Positions 53,276 through 62,693 of a stretch of DNA of 64,000 bases are shown piece by piece; within the stretch, counting starts at the first letter, position 1, and each line of letters starts with the position of its first letter. The translations under genes and the position numbers were made by a program. The DNA lies in the NCBI GenBank assembly GCA_020635875.1, contig JACJYY010000006.1, positions 1-64,000 of the forward strand, written 5' to 3'. The notes below the pieces were generated by a model. The model did not search any database. It saw only the letters and a program-made list of their open reading frames with translations, and was not told the origin of the DNA. Source of the DNA: Flavobacteriales bacterium (GTDB lineage Bacteria > Bacteroidota > Bacteroidia > Flavobacteriales > Flavobacteriaceae).

Positions 53276-54375
53276 AAAAAGGAATTAACCGCTGCTGCTA
53301 CTCTCCTCACCTCTTCTTCTGTAATGGCATAGGAAACGGGAAGGCTTAAAACGGATTTGTGAATTGCTTCACTTATTGGATAGTTTTCTCCTATAAAAAA
53401 TTCTTTATAGGCTTCCTGTTGATGTGGAGGCACTGGGTAATGGATTTCCGTGTAGATGGATTGCTGTTCAAGAAAAGTTTTTAACTCATCTCGTTTAGTT
53501 GTTCTGATAGGGTAAATATGATACACATGATCCCCTATTGTACTATACTTTGGTTTAACCACGTTATCTGACAACAACTCGTTATACAAACCTGCTAATT
53601 TGATTTTATGCGCATTCATCGCATCCAAAAAAGGCAGTTTTACGTTTAAAAACAGAGCTTGTAATTCATCTAAACGAGAGTTTAATCCTATGTATTGATT
53701 ATAATATTTCTTAGTAGAACCATAATTTCTGAGTGCTTTCAGTTTTGCATACAACGACTCATCAGAGGTAACAATAGCTCCTCCATCACCTAGGGCACCT
53801 AAATTTTTGGTGGGATAAAAACTAAAGGCACTTACCCGCCCTATACTCCCCGCTTTACGTCCATCAACTGTTGCTCCATGGGCTTGAGCCGCGTCTTCTA
53901 TAATATCTATATTATATTTTGAAGCAAGCATTTGAAGGACAGAACAATCCATCAATTGCCCATACAAGTGCACTACAATAATCGCTTTAGTTTGGGACGT
54001 GATCTTAGCTTCAATTTTAGATTCGTCAATTAAATAGTCTTCTATTTTTGGCTCGACCAAAACAGGCTTATATCCCGCATTTAATATCGCTAATATTGTA
54101 GCTATAAAAGTATTAGACGGCACTATTACCTCACTCCCTTTGGGGTATCCAAGTGCCATTAATGATAAGGTCAATGCATCTAATCCCGAAGCTACGCCAA
54201 TACAAAATCGAGTACCACAATACGTAGCGAAGTCTGCTTCAAACCGTTTTACTTCTTCATCCAGAATGTAGCGCCCTTTTCTAAAAAAATCATCAAGCTT
54301 CCTTTTAAACGCTGCTTCAAATTGATGATTCAATCGACTGAGATTCTCGTAATGAATTGGAGTCCCTTGCATCAT
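53272..54375 (-). CDS. DegT/DnrJ/EryC1/StrS aminotransferase, FdtB-like
   Basis: This second PLP aminotransferase of the cluster has 367 residues. Its PLP-Lys motif is AFSFYPTKNLGALGDGGAIV, with IGVASGLDALTLSLMALG and IIEDAAQAHG at the cofactor site. The SFYPTKNLGALGDGG form is typical of FdtB/QdtB-type enzymes acting at C3. It is transcribed toward the + strand polysaccharide genes and shares its 3' end with NeuD by 4 bp. It begins 6 bp behind the methyltransferase gene. Confidence 0.85.
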   Translation of the reverse strand: MMQGTPIHYENLSRLNHQFEAAFKRKLDDFFRKGRYILDEEVKRFEADFATYCGTRFCIGVASGLDALTLSLMALGYPKGSEVIVPSNTFIATILAILNAGYKPVLVEPKIEDYLIDESKIEAKITSQTKAIIVVHLYGQLMDCSVLQMLASKYNIDIIEDAAQAHGATVDGRKAGSIGRVSAFSFYPTKNLGALGDGGAIVTSDESLYAKLKALRNYGSTKKYYNQYIGLNSRLDELQALFLNVKLPFLDAMNAHKIKLAGLYNELLSDNVVKPKYSTIGDHVYHIYPIRTTKRDELKTFLEQQSIYTEIHYPVPPHQQEAYKEFFIGENYPISEAIHKSVLSLPVSYAITEEEVRRVAAAVNSFF

Positions 54376-54381
54376 TGCATT

Positions 54382-55113
54382 TTATTTCAACTGAAAAACG
54401 AAACCTTTCCAACACACGGCTTCGTTATCGTTAATTACCATTTCTGGCAAATCGTCTACAGGAAAACTTCCTAACTTTTGATAATTAGAAAATCCATTGA
54501 TAAATTTTGATTCATTAAAAAACCAATACGGTAAACTAGACTCCTTTTTTTCTGAATCTTGAATCGCAATAATGTCCTTTTCCCGTTTGGTGAAGGATGT
54601 TCTGTCTACTAATACATACGGAATTTTAAGGTTATTGAACTGATCCACCCATTTATAAGCATATTCCAAATAGTTCACTACACTACTCAACAGCAACACG
54701 TTAGGTTCGTGATATTGCAGGGCCTCTTCTATAGATTGATAAAATTTTAAGTTTTTATCCTCAAAATGTTTTTTCCCGGTCATTACAAATTTCTTTTGTT
54801 CGATAACACACCATTCCACATCTTCAATATTTTTCAGGAACGGAATATTTTGGTAAAAACATCTACCTAAACTGCCTCCAAAATCTATGACACATAGTTT
54901 ATTGCCATTTTCAAGGGCTGCTTTTTGCAAACCTGCCAAAACTCCCCAACTATAATTGTGTTCCTGAAATAACACCCCATCACGTTCGTATGCTGCTTCA
55001 CCATTTTTAACTTTTAATAAAGCTTCTTTACTCTTTTCTAAAACAAAGGAATCATCATTTTCTTTAACATGTTTTGTCGCTTCCGTCCAGTTTTTATAAT
55101 CTCCTGACCACAT
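54382..55113 (-). CDS. TIGR04325-family putative methyltransferase
   Basis: This 243-residue protein has a Rossmann-like core beginning LCVIDFGGSLGRCFYQN, the motif I-like SAM loop, and followed by VEWCVIEQKKFV. VLLLSSVVNYLEYAYKW closes the fold. The family TIGR04325 occurs in polysaccharide loci and is assumed to methylate sugars. It is the first gene of a short minus-strand pair with the FdtB-like aminotransferase. TATATTTG (plus 55155-55162 as CAAATATA) provides a -7 match about 42 bp upstream. Confidence 0.82.
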   Translation of the reverse strand: MWSGDYKNWTEATKHVKENDDSFVLEKSKEALLKVKNGEAAYERDGVLFQEHNYSWGVLAGLQKAALENGNKLCVIDFGGSLGRCFYQNIPFLKNIEDVEWCVIEQKKFVMTGKKHFEDKNLKFYQSIEEALQYHEPNVLLLSSVVNYLEYAYKWVDQFNNLKIPYVLVDRTSFTKREKDIIAIQDSEKKESSLPYWFFNESKFINGFSNYQKLGSFPVDDLPEMVINDNEAVCWKGFVFQLK

Positions 55114-55154
55114 AATATATCGATGTTTTTTTGGCTAAAAAATATAATTTGAGT

Positions 55155-55162
55155 CAAATATA
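55155..55162 (-). promoter_or_regulatory. -7 element for the TIGR04325-aminotransferase pair
   Basis: The minus strand reads TATATTTG, a full TAnnTTTG match. Upstream there is only a TTG (about 22 bp away) in place of the TTTG -33 element. Confidence 0.4.
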
Positions 55163-55287
55163 GTAATAAAGGGCTTCAAACCAGCAATAAATCAATAGTC
55201 TATATAGAGTACATTTCGGTTTCAAATGCCAAAAAAAGAATTCATCAATTGTTAACAAGTTAGCCTTTTTTAAACCATAATTAATTG

Positions 55288-55295
55288 TAATTTTA
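55288..55295 (+). promoter_or_regulatory. Possible -7 element for the parAB operon
   Basis: TAATTTTA differs in one base from TAnnTTTG and lies 23 bp before the parA ATG. No clear -33 was found. It is listed because the parA-wbqC genes must be transcribed from this side. Confidence 0.28.
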
Positions 55296-55318
55296 CGTCT
55301 CAAAAATTCGAAGATAAA

Positions 55319-56083
55319 ATGGGGAAAATCATTGCTATTGCTAATCAAAAAGGAGGTGTCGGTAAGACTACAACCTCTGTGAATTTAGCGGCTAGTTTGG
55401 GTGTTTTAGAGAAAAAAGTATTGCTTGTCGATGCTGATCCACAAGCCAATGCAAGTTCGGGATTAGGTGTTGACATTGATACTATTGAGCACGGTACTTA
55501 TCAAGTATTGGAACATACTGTTTCAGCACAAGAATCCATCTTAAAAAGCAATACCCCTAACTTAGATATTATCCCCGCTCATATTGACTTGGTAGCTATC
55601 GAAATCGAATTGGTTGACAAAGAGAATCGAGAGTATATGCTTAAGGAGGCTCTGAGCAGTATCAAAGATCAATACGACTATATCATCATAGATTGTGCTC
55701 CATCATTAGGACTATTAACAATTAATGCCTTAACTGCCGCGGACGCTGTCTTAATTCCTATCCAATGTGAATACTTTGCCTTAGAAGGTTTAGGAAAACT
55801 GCTTAACACTATTAAAAGTATCCAAAAAACACATAATCCTTCATTAGATATTGAAGGTATGCTTTTGACGATGTTTGACTCTAGATTAAGACTATCCAAC
55901 CAAGTGGTCGAAGAGGTTCAAAAGCACTTCAGCGAAATGGTGTTTAAAACTGTTATTCAACGTAACGTGAAGTTAAGTGAGGCTCCAAGTTTTGGAGAAA
56001 GCATTATCGTGTACGATGCTACCAGTAAAGGGGCTAGTAACTATCTTGAATTAGCTGAGGAAATAATAACCAAAAACAACTGA
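55319..56083 (+). CDS. parA: Chromosome partitioning ATPase ParA
   Basis: This is a 254-residue deviant-Walker ATPase. The N-terminal IIAIANQKGGVGKTTTSVNL gives the KGGxGKTT loop with the signature Lys, and VLLVDADPQANASSGLG supplies motif A'. YDYIIIDCAPSLGLL is Walker B-like. With ParB it segregates the chromosome origin. It starts a six-gene operon (parA-parB-DUF5683-dapB-lepB-wbqC). The gene order is common in Flavobacteriaceae. No parS-like palindrome was spotted in the surrounding bases. Confidence 0.95.
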   Translation: MGKIIAIANQKGGVGKTTTSVNLAASLGVLEKKVLLVDADPQANASSGLGVDIDTIEHGTYQVLEHTVSAQESILKSNTPNLDIIPAHIDLVAIEIELVDKENREYMLKEALSSIKDQYDYIIIDCAPSLGLLTINALTAADAVLIPIQCEYFALEGLGKLLNTIKSIQKTHNPSLDIEGMLLTMFDSRLRLSNQVVEEVQKHFSEMVFKTVIQRNVKLSEAPSFGESIIVYDATSKGASNYLELAEEIITKNN

Positions 56084-56087
56084 TTAA

Positions 56088-56996
56088 ATGGCGAAAGCAG
56101 TAAAAAAAGCAGCCTTAGGAAGAGGACTTTCGGCACTATTAAGTGACCCAAACAATGATATTAAATCAGTACAAGATAAAAATGCCGAAAAATTAGTAGG
56201 CAGTATAATTGAGATTGAACTCAATACTATTGAGGTTAATCCTTTTCAGCCAAGAAGTAATTTTAATGAAGAGCAAATTCAGGAATTAGCCTCTTCTATT
56301 AGAGAGCTTGGTTTGATTCAGCCCATTACAGTCCGCAAAACAGACTTTAACAGGTATCAATTAATTTCGGGAGAGCGCAGATATAGAGCATGTAAATCAT
56401 TAGGACTAACTACGATACCGGCGTACATCCGATTGGCTAATGATCAGGAGTCTCTAGAAATGGCATTGGTAGAAAATATTCAACGTCAAGAATTAGACCC
56501 TATTGAAATCGCATTGTCCTACCAAAGATTAATTGATGAAATTCAATTGACGCAAGAGCAAATGAGTGAACGAGTAGGTAAAAAGCGGTCTACTATCGCC
56601 AACTACTTGAGACTTTTAAAGTTAAATCCTATTATCCAGACGGGTATGCGTGATGATTTTATCAGTATGGGGCACGGGCGTGCCTTGATTAATATTGAAG
56701 ATGAAGATGTTCAATTGGATATTTATCATAAAATAATTAAACAAAACCTATCGGTTAGAGATACCGAAAACTTGGTAAAGAGACATCAACAAGAGGTCTC
56801 ACCCAAGAAAAAATCAGCTAAAAACGATAAGTCTTTTCCTATCACTAGAGAAGCGCAAAAAAACATCTCAGATTTCTTTAGTGCCTCAGCAGACATTAAA
56901 GTTGCAGCTACAGGTAAAGGTAAAATCACGATTCCTTTTTACTCTGAAGAGGACTTTAATCGAATCTTAGAATTAGTATCTAACAAAAGTGAATAA
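56088..56996 (+). CDS. parB: Chromosome partitioning protein ParB
   Basis: This 302-residue CTP-dependent clamp protein binds parS. The N-terminal domain shows IELNTIEVNPFQPRSNF and the catalytic ISGERRYRACKSLGL patch. LALVENIQRQELDPIEIA and the helix-turn-helix MSERVGKKRSTIANYLRLL follow, and a Lys-rich linker leads to a C-terminal dimer domain. parA ends 4 bp earlier. The last 8 bp overlap the next gene. Confidence 0.95.
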   Translation: MAKAVKKAALGRGLSALLSDPNNDIKSVQDKNAEKLVGSIIEIELNTIEVNPFQPRSNFNEEQIQELASSIRELGLIQPITVRKTDFNRYQLISGERRYRACKSLGLTTIPAYIRLANDQESLEMALVENIQRQELDPIEIALSYQRLIDEIQLTQEQMSERVGKKRSTIANYLRLLKLNPIIQTGMRDDFISMGHGRALINIEDEDVQLDIYHKIIKQNLSVRDTENLVKRHQQEVSPKKKSAKNDKSFPITREAQKNISDFFSASADIKVAATGKGKITIPFYSEEDFNRILELVSNKSE

Positions 56997-57543
56997 AGCC
57001 TATATTTTTCTTCTTTTCCTTTGTTTTTGCTCTCCTTTGTTTGCTCAAAATGAGCTGAAAATAAAAGCTGAAGTAGATACTGATACAGCCTACACTATTG
57101 ATCCTTTAAGTCCTGCAACTGCAGCCTTTTATTCTGCCGTTTTACCAGGCTTAGGACAAGCCTACAACAAAAAATACTGGAAGGTTCCCGTGGTCTATGT
57201 CGCCATTGGAACTGGCTTGTATTTTTATCTAGACAACAACAAACAATACAACCGTTATAGGGATGCCTACAAAAGTCGATTAGCAGGATTCAACAATGAT
57301 GAGTTTCAAAACTTGGATACCGGTCGACTCATTACCGCACAACGTTTATATCAAAAAAATAAAGAGTTGTCATTAATCATAACCGTAGGCTTATATGTAC
57401 TGAACATTGTAGATGCTAGTGTGGATGCACATCTTTTGCAATTCAATGTAAATGAAAACCTATCTTTACATCCCGATTATCAATTTGGGGAAGAAACCCA
57501 AATGGCACATACGGTCGGTTTAAAATTTAATTATCGTTTTTAA
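56989..57543 (+). CDS. DUF5683 domain membrane protein
   Basis: This 184-residue exported or membrane protein has a signal peptide ending CSPLFAQ. A segment PATAAFYSAVLPGLGQAYNK, characteristic of DUF5683, lies at about residues 42-61, followed by a hydrophobic helix (VVYVAIGTGLYFYLD) and a second one near residue 130. It begins with GTG and overlaps parB by 8 bp, so translation is coupled. The function is unknown. Conservation in this operon across Flavobacteriaceae is the only hint. Confidence 0.85.
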   Translation: MNKAYIFLLFLCFCSPLFAQNELKIKAEVDTDTAYTIDPLSPATAAFYSAVLPGLGQAYNKKYWKVPVVYVAIGTGLYFYLDNNKQYNRYRDAYKSRLAGFNNDEFQNLDTGRLITAQRLYQKNKELSLIITVGLYVLNIVDASVDAHLLQFNVNENLSLHPDYQFGEETQMAHTVGLKFNYRF

Positions 57544-57554
57544 AAACACATAAT

Positions 57555-58262
57555 ATGAGTAAAATAGCATTGTTAGGATACGGAAAAATGGGTAAAGTAA
57601 TTGAGCAAATTGCTTTAGAAAGAGGTCACACTATCGTTTTAAAAAAGAACATTGATGATTCTTTTGACGGCTTAGAAAATGCCGATGTTGCTATTGAGTT
57701 CAGTGCTCCTAATGCAGCTGTAGAAAACATCTCTAAATGCTTTGAATTAGGTGTCCCTGTAGTAGCAGGAACAACAGGATGGCTAGAGAAGTATGATGAT
57801 ATGGTTAAAATGTGCGAAGACACCAATGGCGCTTTTATATATGGTTCTAACTTTAGTCTAGGAGTTAATATCTTTTTTGAACTAAACAAAACCTTAGCCA
57901 AAATGATGGCCCAATTAGAGCAATATAACGTCCGAATGGACGAAACACACCACACACAAAAATTGGATGCTCCTAGTGGAACAGCCATTACTCTTGCGGA
58001 AGGTATTTTGGAAAATTCTCCTAAATACAACAAATGGACTCTTGAAAAGCCTAAAGCTGACGAAATTAATATCGAGGCATTTAGAGTACCTGAAGTACCT
58101 GGTACGCATTCTATATATTATGAATCAGACATTGACACCATCGAAATCAGACACACCGCTCACAGCAGACAAGGTTTTGCCTTAGGTTCTGTCGTTGCTG
58201 CTGAATGGCTATTAGGCAAAAAAGGAGTGTATTCAATGAAAGATGTTCTTAACCTAAAATAA
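57555..58262 (+). CDS. dapB: 4-hydroxy-tetrahydrodipicolinate reductase
   Basis: DapB reduces the product of DapA with NAD(P)H in the lysine/meso-diaminopimelate pathway. The 235 residues start with the Rossmann loop IALLGYGKMGKVIEQIA. GVPVVAGTTGW follows, and then the catalytic region EHHxxKxDAPSGTA, seen here as ETHHTQKLDAPSGTAI with its essential His and Lys. It lies in the par operon, 11 bp after DUF5683 and 7 bp before lepB. dapD from the same pathway is about 17 kb away. Confidence 0.95.
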   Translation: MSKIALLGYGKMGKVIEQIALERGHTIVLKKNIDDSFDGLENADVAIEFSAPNAAVENISKCFELGVPVVAGTTGWLEKYDDMVKMCEDTNGAFIYGSNFSLGVNIFFELNKTLAKMMAQLEQYNVRMDETHHTQKLDAPSGTAITLAEGILENSPKYNKWTLEKPKADEINIEAFRVPEVPGTHSIYYESDIDTIEIRHTAHSRQGFALGSVVAAEWLLGKKGVYSMKDVLNLK

Positions 58263-58269
58263 TTCAATC

Positions 58270-59964
58270 ATGTCTTTTAGTTTCTGGTTAATCACCTTTT
58301 TCATCATTCAAGTTATCCACTTTGCGGGAACTTGGAAATTGTATCAAAAAGCAGGACGCAAGGCATGGGAGGCCATCGTTCCTGTGTATAACGCCTACAT
58401 CTTAATGAAAATCATCCAACGCCCTGTGTGGTGGGTGGTATTGCTTTTTATCCCAGTAATCAATTTGATTATCTTCCCTGTTATTTGGGTAGAGACCTTA
58501 CGTAGTTTTGGTAAAAACAAAGCACAGGATACTTGGTTAGGGGTTGTAACTCTAGGATTCTACATTTTCGCTGTCAACTATAATGATACGGTAGAATTCA
58601 TTGAGGAACGTGACTTAACTCCTAAATCTGAAACAACCAGTTCGATATTATTTGCTGTTGTAGTGGCCACTTTGGTTCATACTTACATTATGCAACCGTA
58701 TATCATCCCAACCTCATCGTTAGAAAAATCATTATTGGTGGGAGATTTCTTGTTTGTAAGTAAATTTCATTATGGAGCAAGAACACCTATTACTCCTGTG
58801 TCATTACCCATGGTACACGACACGATTCCTTTTTTGAAAAAGAAATCGTATTTGTCAGAATTACGCTTACCTAACTTTAGATTTCCTGCAATTCAAGATA
58901 TCAAACGCACGGATATTGTGGTTTTTAACTGGCCAGCAGATACGGTAAGGTATTTTGGCGATACTCAAAGCTATGGTATCCGAAAACCAATTGACAAAAA
59001 ATCCAACTATGTCAAGAGATGTGTAGGGATTCCTGGAGACTCACTATCTATAGTTGATGGTTTTGTCTACATTAACGGAAAACAATTAGAACTGCCTGAT
59101 AGAGCTAAACCACAATACAAACATGTGGTATATAGTAAAAATGGCGTTTCAGCGGATTTAATAAAAAAAGTTGGATCAACAGAATACAATAGGACTTTTG
59201 AAATAAAAAACCCGTATAACGAACAACTTCAATTCTTGGAGCGTAATAGAATCTTACGTGGTTTTGAATTTATAAACCAATCCCTTTGCAAAATCCAAAC
59301 CAATCAGGATGGGGTTCCTCAATCCATAATTGAACAACTATCCCTTCAAATAAATGAAGTGCGCGACTATTCCGTTGTTGCTAACCTAACTCTAGCGGGA
59401 GCAGAACAATTGCGTAAAGAACAAACCATTGATTCTGTAGTTCGACAAATATTTCCAAAGCGTATGAACGCCTATGGAGTATTTCCTCAAAACAATGATT
59501 GGAGCGTAGACAACTTTGGACCGATTTACATTCCTGAAGAGGGCAAAACCATTGCTATCAACGCTTCTAATATTGCTTTGTACAAAGATATCATCAGAGA
59601 ATACGAGGGCAACACCTTAAAAGTTATCGGTAATGATATTTTTATTAATGATAAAAAGGCTACAGAATACACCTTCAAACAAGACTATTATTGGATGATG
59701 GGAGATAACCGTCATAACTCCGAAGACAGTCGTATCTGGGGTTATGTTCCTGCCGATCATATTGTAGGTAAACCTGTTTTTGTATGGTTGAGTATTGATC
59801 AAGATGCCAAAGGAATAATGAACAAAATCAGATGGGATCGTTTATTTACCACTGTGGGTGGAGAGGGAAAACCTACTTCATACTTAATTCCTTTTCTTGT
59901 GCTTTTGGGATTATACTTTGGGTATGACTATTTTAGAAGTAGAAGAAAAAAAGAGGAAGAATAA
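58270..59964 (+). CDS. lepB: Signal peptidase I
   Basis: This is an inner-membrane Ser/Lys peptidase that removes signal peptides. At 564 residues it is much longer than E. coli LepB, which is normal for Bacteroidota. A DUF5684-like N-terminal part with several membrane segments (to about residue 105) comes first. The catalytic Ser150 is in PTSSLEKSLLVGDF, Lys249 is in NYVKRCVGIPGDS, and the C-terminal box is MMGDNRHNSEDSRIWGYVP. A large insert of about 180 residues lies between the last two boxes. A final membrane segment closes the protein before a Lys/Arg tail. wbqC follows 9 bp later. Confidence 0.93.
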   Translation: MSFSFWLITFFIIQVIHFAGTWKLYQKAGRKAWEAIVPVYNAYILMKIIQRPVWWVVLLFIPVINLIIFPVIWVETLRSFGKNKAQDTWLGVVTLGFYIFAVNYNDTVEFIEERDLTPKSETTSSILFAVVVATLVHTYIMQPYIIPTSSLEKSLLVGDFLFVSKFHYGARTPITPVSLPMVHDTIPFLKKKSYLSELRLPNFRFPAIQDIKRTDIVVFNWPADTVRYFGDTQSYGIRKPIDKKSNYVKRCVGIPGDSLSIVDGFVYINGKQLELPDRAKPQYKHVVYSKNGVSADLIKKVGSTEYNRTFEIKNPYNEQLQFLERNRILRGFEFINQSLCKIQTNQDGVPQSIIEQLSLQINEVRDYSVVANLTLAGAEQLRKEQTIDSVVRQIFPKRMNAYGVFPQNNDWSVDNFGPIYIPEEGKTIAINASNIALYKDIIREYEGNTLKVIGNDIFINDKKATEYTFKQDYYWMMGDNRHNSEDSRIWGYVPADHIVGKPVFVWLSIDQDAKGIMNKIRWDRLFTTVGGEGKPTSYLIPFLVLLGLYFGYDYFRSRRKKEEE

Positions 59965-59973
59965 AATGCCACC

Positions 59974-60591
59974 ATGGAAAGCATTATAATCACACCTACG
60001 TACTTCCCCTCTATCAGCCATTATATGGCTATGGTACAGTCTCAGTCCATTGTGTTTGAAACAGAAGATAACTTTCAAAAACAAACCAATAGAAGTAGAG
60101 CTTATATCTATAGTCCTAACGGCGTGCAATTGCTGAATGTTCCCATACAACATCAAAAGAATGGAAATCGTCAATTAACAAAGGACATCAAAATCGACTA
60201 CAGCGAAAATTGGCAAAAGCAACATTTCAAATCATTGGAAGCTGCTTACCGTTCTTCTCCTTTCTTTGAATTTTTTGAAGATGAAATAGCTCCAATTTTT
60301 GAGCAAAAAGAAGAGTTTTTATTAGACCTCAACATCAAAACTTTTGAGCTAATTAACGCCTGTATCAATTTAAAATTGAGCTACTCCACAACGGAAGAGT
60401 ACTTCCATGAATCAAAATACGGTGTTGATTTCAGGCATTTGGCCAATGGAAAAAAAGACACCACAACAAATACTCCTTACACCCAAGTCTTTGACGACAA
60501 ACACGGTTTTATCCCTAACTTAAGTATGTTGGATTTACTGTTCAACGAAGGGAATTATTGTGAGGAGTATTTGAGGAAGCAAATCATATAA
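59974..60591 (+). CDS. WbqC family protein
   Basis: This 205-residue protein matches the WbqC family. The N-terminal ITPTYFPSISHYMAMVQSQS contains the conserved Pro-Ser-x-x-Y start, and LNVPIQHQKNGNRQLTKDIK follows. The family is thought to act in O-antigen or sugar-amine modification, but here it stands with lepB. It is the last gene of the par operon and is followed by a strong terminator. No enzymatic role is proven. Confidence 0.82.
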   Translation: MESIIITPTYFPSISHYMAMVQSQSIVFETEDNFQKQTNRSRAYIYSPNGVQLLNVPIQHQKNGNRQLTKDIKIDYSENWQKQHFKSLEAAYRSSPFFEFFEDEIAPIFEQKEEFLLDLNIKTFELINACINLKLSYSTTEEYFHESKYGVDFRHLANGKKDTTTNTPYTQVFDDKHGFIPNLSMLDLLFNEGNYCEEYLRKQII

Positions 60592-60627
60592 AAAAATCCC
60601 GTCTCAATCATGAAACGGGATTTTTTT
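60591..60627. terminator. Bidirectional terminator between wbqC and dnaK
   Basis: AATCCCGT (60595-60602) pairs with ACGGGATT (60615-60622) around a 12-base loop, with an A-run on the left and a T-run on the right. It works for both convergent transcripts: wbqC coming from the left and dnaK from the right. Confidence 0.85.
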
Positions 60628-60647
60628 ATTATCAATCAAAGATCAGA

Positions 60648-62537
60648 TTACTTCACTTCTTCGTAATCTACATCCTCTACACTATCGCCTTGAGCTTGTC
60701 CTTGAGGTTCAGCAGAGGCTCCTCCTTGTCCTTCAGCTTGTGCTTTATACATCTCCTCAGAAGCATTTTTCCACGCTTCGTTGATTTTGTCTAACGCCGG
60801 TTGAATCGTTGGAACGTCTTTTGTTTCAAACGCTTTTTTCAACTCTGCTAAAGCATCTTCGATAGGTTTTTTGTTAGCATCAGATAACTTATCTCCAAAC
60901 TCCTTTAATTGTTTTTCTGTTTGGAAAATCATTCCATCCGCCTCATTCAACTTATCTACTCTTTCTTTAGCTGCTTTATCTGCTTCGGCATTCGCCTCAG
61001 CCTCGCGACGCATTTTTTCGATTTCTTCTTGTGTCAATCCAGAAGAAGCCTCGATACGGATATCATGTGACTTACCAGTTCCTTTGTCCGTAGCAGATAC
61101 CTTGATGATACCATTTGCGTCAATATCAAATGTTACTTCAATTTGTGGCACCCCTCTTTGAGCTGGCGGAATTCCGTCTAAGTGGAAACGACCTATTGTA
61201 TTGTTATCAGTTGCCATTGGACGTTCTCCTTGTAATACGTGAATCTCAACTGATGGTTGATTATCAGCAGCCGTAGAGAATACTTGAGATTTCTTAGTAG
61301 GAATTGTAGTGTTTGCCTCTATCAACTTAGTCATTACACCTCCCATGGTTTCGATACCCAATGACAATGGTGTTACATCCAACAACAATACATCTTTTAC
61401 GTCTCCTGTCAATACTCCCCCTTGGATAGCTGCCCCTATTGCAACAACCTCATCAGGATTAACTCCTTTTGATGGTTTTTTACCAAAGAAATCCTCTACT
61501 GCTTTTTGCACGGCAGGGATACGAGTTGATCCACCTACTAAGATGATTTCATCAATATCTCCATTGGATAAACCTGCATTTTTCAGTGCTTTTCTACATG
61601 GTTCAATGGTTCTTTTTACCAAGTTATCAATCAATTGATCAAACTTCGCTCTTGTCAATGTTCTTACCAAGTGTTTAGGTCCAGTGGCTGTCGCTGTTAC
61701 ATAAGGTAAGTTAATCTCTGTCTGAGAAGACGACGACAACTCTATCTTCGCTTTTTCTGCCGCTTCTTTTAAACGTTGTAAAGCCATTGGATCCTTACGC
61801 AAATCAATTGATTCTTCTGCTTTGAACTCCTCTGCTAACCAGTCAATAATGGTTTGGTCAACATCATCACCACCTAAATGTGTATCTCCATCCGTAGCCA
61901 ATACCTCAAACACACCATCTCCTAATTCAAGGATTGATACGTCATGTGTACCTCCACCAAAGTCGAATACAACGATTTTTTGGTCAGTTCCCTTTTTATC
62001 TAATCCATAAGCCAATGCCGCCGCTGTAGGTTCGTTGATGATACGTTCCACTTTTAATCCCGCAATCTCACCTGCTTCTTTTGTAGCTTGACGTTGTGCA
62101 TCATTAAAATACGCAGGAACAGTAATTACCGCTCTTGTTACCTCTTGATCCAAAAACTCTTCTGCCGTTTTTTTCATCTTTTGAAGAATCATTGCTGATA
62201 ATTCTTGAGGTGTATACAAACGACCATCGATATCTACTCTTGGCGTATCGTTGTCTCCTTTTACTACTGAATACGCTGAACGTTCTACTTCTTTACTAGA
62301 CTCTGAGAATTTGTTCCCCATAAATCTCTTGATAGAAGCAATTGTCTTTTTAGGGTTAGTAACTGCTTGTCTTTTTGCAGGATCCCCTACTTTAATTTCA
62401 CCATCCTCTACAAATGCAATTACAGATGGAGTGGTTCTTTTTCCTTCGGCATTAGCGATAACTACTGGCTCGTTTCCTTCCATTACGGAAACACATGAGT
62501 TAGTTGTCCCTAAGTCGATACCTATTATTTTACTCAT
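60648..62537 (-). CDS. dnaK: Molecular chaperone DnaK (Hsp70)
   Basis: This 629-residue ATP-dependent chaperone starts with IGIDLGTTNSCVSVMEGNEP. The other two Hsp70 signatures are IVVFDFGGGTHDVSIL and IILVGGSTRIPAVQKAVEDFF. The C-terminal peptide-binding part and lid end in a Gly/Gln-rich tail (GQGGASAEPQGQAQGDS) and the EDVDYEEVK end typical of bacterial DnaK. No dnaJ or grpE is adjacent. Upstream, about 168 bp separate it from divergent dinB. That region holds a sigma54-like sequence and TGTCA-type repeats. Confidence 0.97.
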   Translation of the reverse strand: MSKIIGIDLGTTNSCVSVMEGNEPVVIANAEGKRTTPSVIAFVEDGEIKVGDPAKRQAVTNPKKTIASIKRFMGNKFSESSKEVERSAYSVVKGDNDTPRVDIDGRLYTPQELSAMILQKMKKTAEEFLDQEVTRAVITVPAYFNDAQRQATKEAGEIAGLKVERIINEPTAAALAYGLDKKGTDQKIVVFDFGGGTHDVSILELGDGVFEVLATDGDTHLGGDDVDQTIIDWLAEEFKAEESIDLRKDPMALQRLKEAAEKAKIELSSSSQTEINLPYVTATATGPKHLVRTLTRAKFDQLIDNLVKRTIEPCRKALKNAGLSNGDIDEIILVGGSTRIPAVQKAVEDFFGKKPSKGVNPDEVVAIGAAIQGGVLTGDVKDVLLLDVTPLSLGIETMGGVMTKLIEANTTIPTKKSQVFSTAADNQPSVEIHVLQGERPMATDNNTIGRFHLDGIPPAQRGVPQIEVTFDIDANGIIKVSATDKGTGKSHDIRIEASSGLTQEEIEKMRREAEANAEADKAAKERVDKLNEADGMIFQTEKQLKEFGDKLSDANKKPIEDALAELKKAFETKDVPTIQPALDKINEAWKNASEEMYKAQAEGQGGASAEPQGQAQGDSVEDVDYEEVK

Positions 62538-62588
62538 AACTATTGTTTTTAAGAATTCGTGTAATCTATTTAATTGTATTCCCTAAAA

Positions 62589-62604
62589 GTCAAGGATTGT
62601 GCCA
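62589..62604 (-). promoter_or_regulatory. Sigma54-like sequence upstream of dnaK
   Basis: On the minus strand the bases read TGGCACAATCCTTGAC. The TGGCAC block with five bases to TTGA is like the sigma54 -24/-12 consensus TGGCAC-N5-TTGC, except for A in place of C in the -12 element. It lies about 52-67 bp before the dnaK ATG. The identification is tentative. Confidence 0.4.
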
Positions 62605-62610
62605 TTAGAA

Positions 62611-62667
62611 AATTGTGACAAAAAAGTGACAAATCCTCTTTTTTCTGTCAAAAGCACTGACAGATTG
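62611..62667. promoter_or_regulatory. TGTCA/TGACA repeat cluster between dnaK and dinB
   Basis: The plus strand has GTGACA twice (near 62615 and 62626) as direct repeats spaced 11 bp, followed by the palindrome TCTGTCA...TGACAGA with a 7-base centre (near 62644-62664). All share TGACA or its complement. They lie upstream of dnaK's possible sigma54 site and also upstream of dinB, so they may regulate either gene. Confidence 0.5.
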
Positions 62668-62693
62668 TCTAAAAAAAGAACTCCTCTTCTTTC

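Noticed and set aside
55154..55348. 64-residue minus-strand open frame before parA
   Set aside because: It spans the divergent promoter region and the first codons of parA, and has no recognisable motif.
55319..56996. parS site in or near parAB
   Set aside because: No TGTTTCACGTGAAACA-like palindrome was found by reading. The sites may lie elsewhere near the origin.
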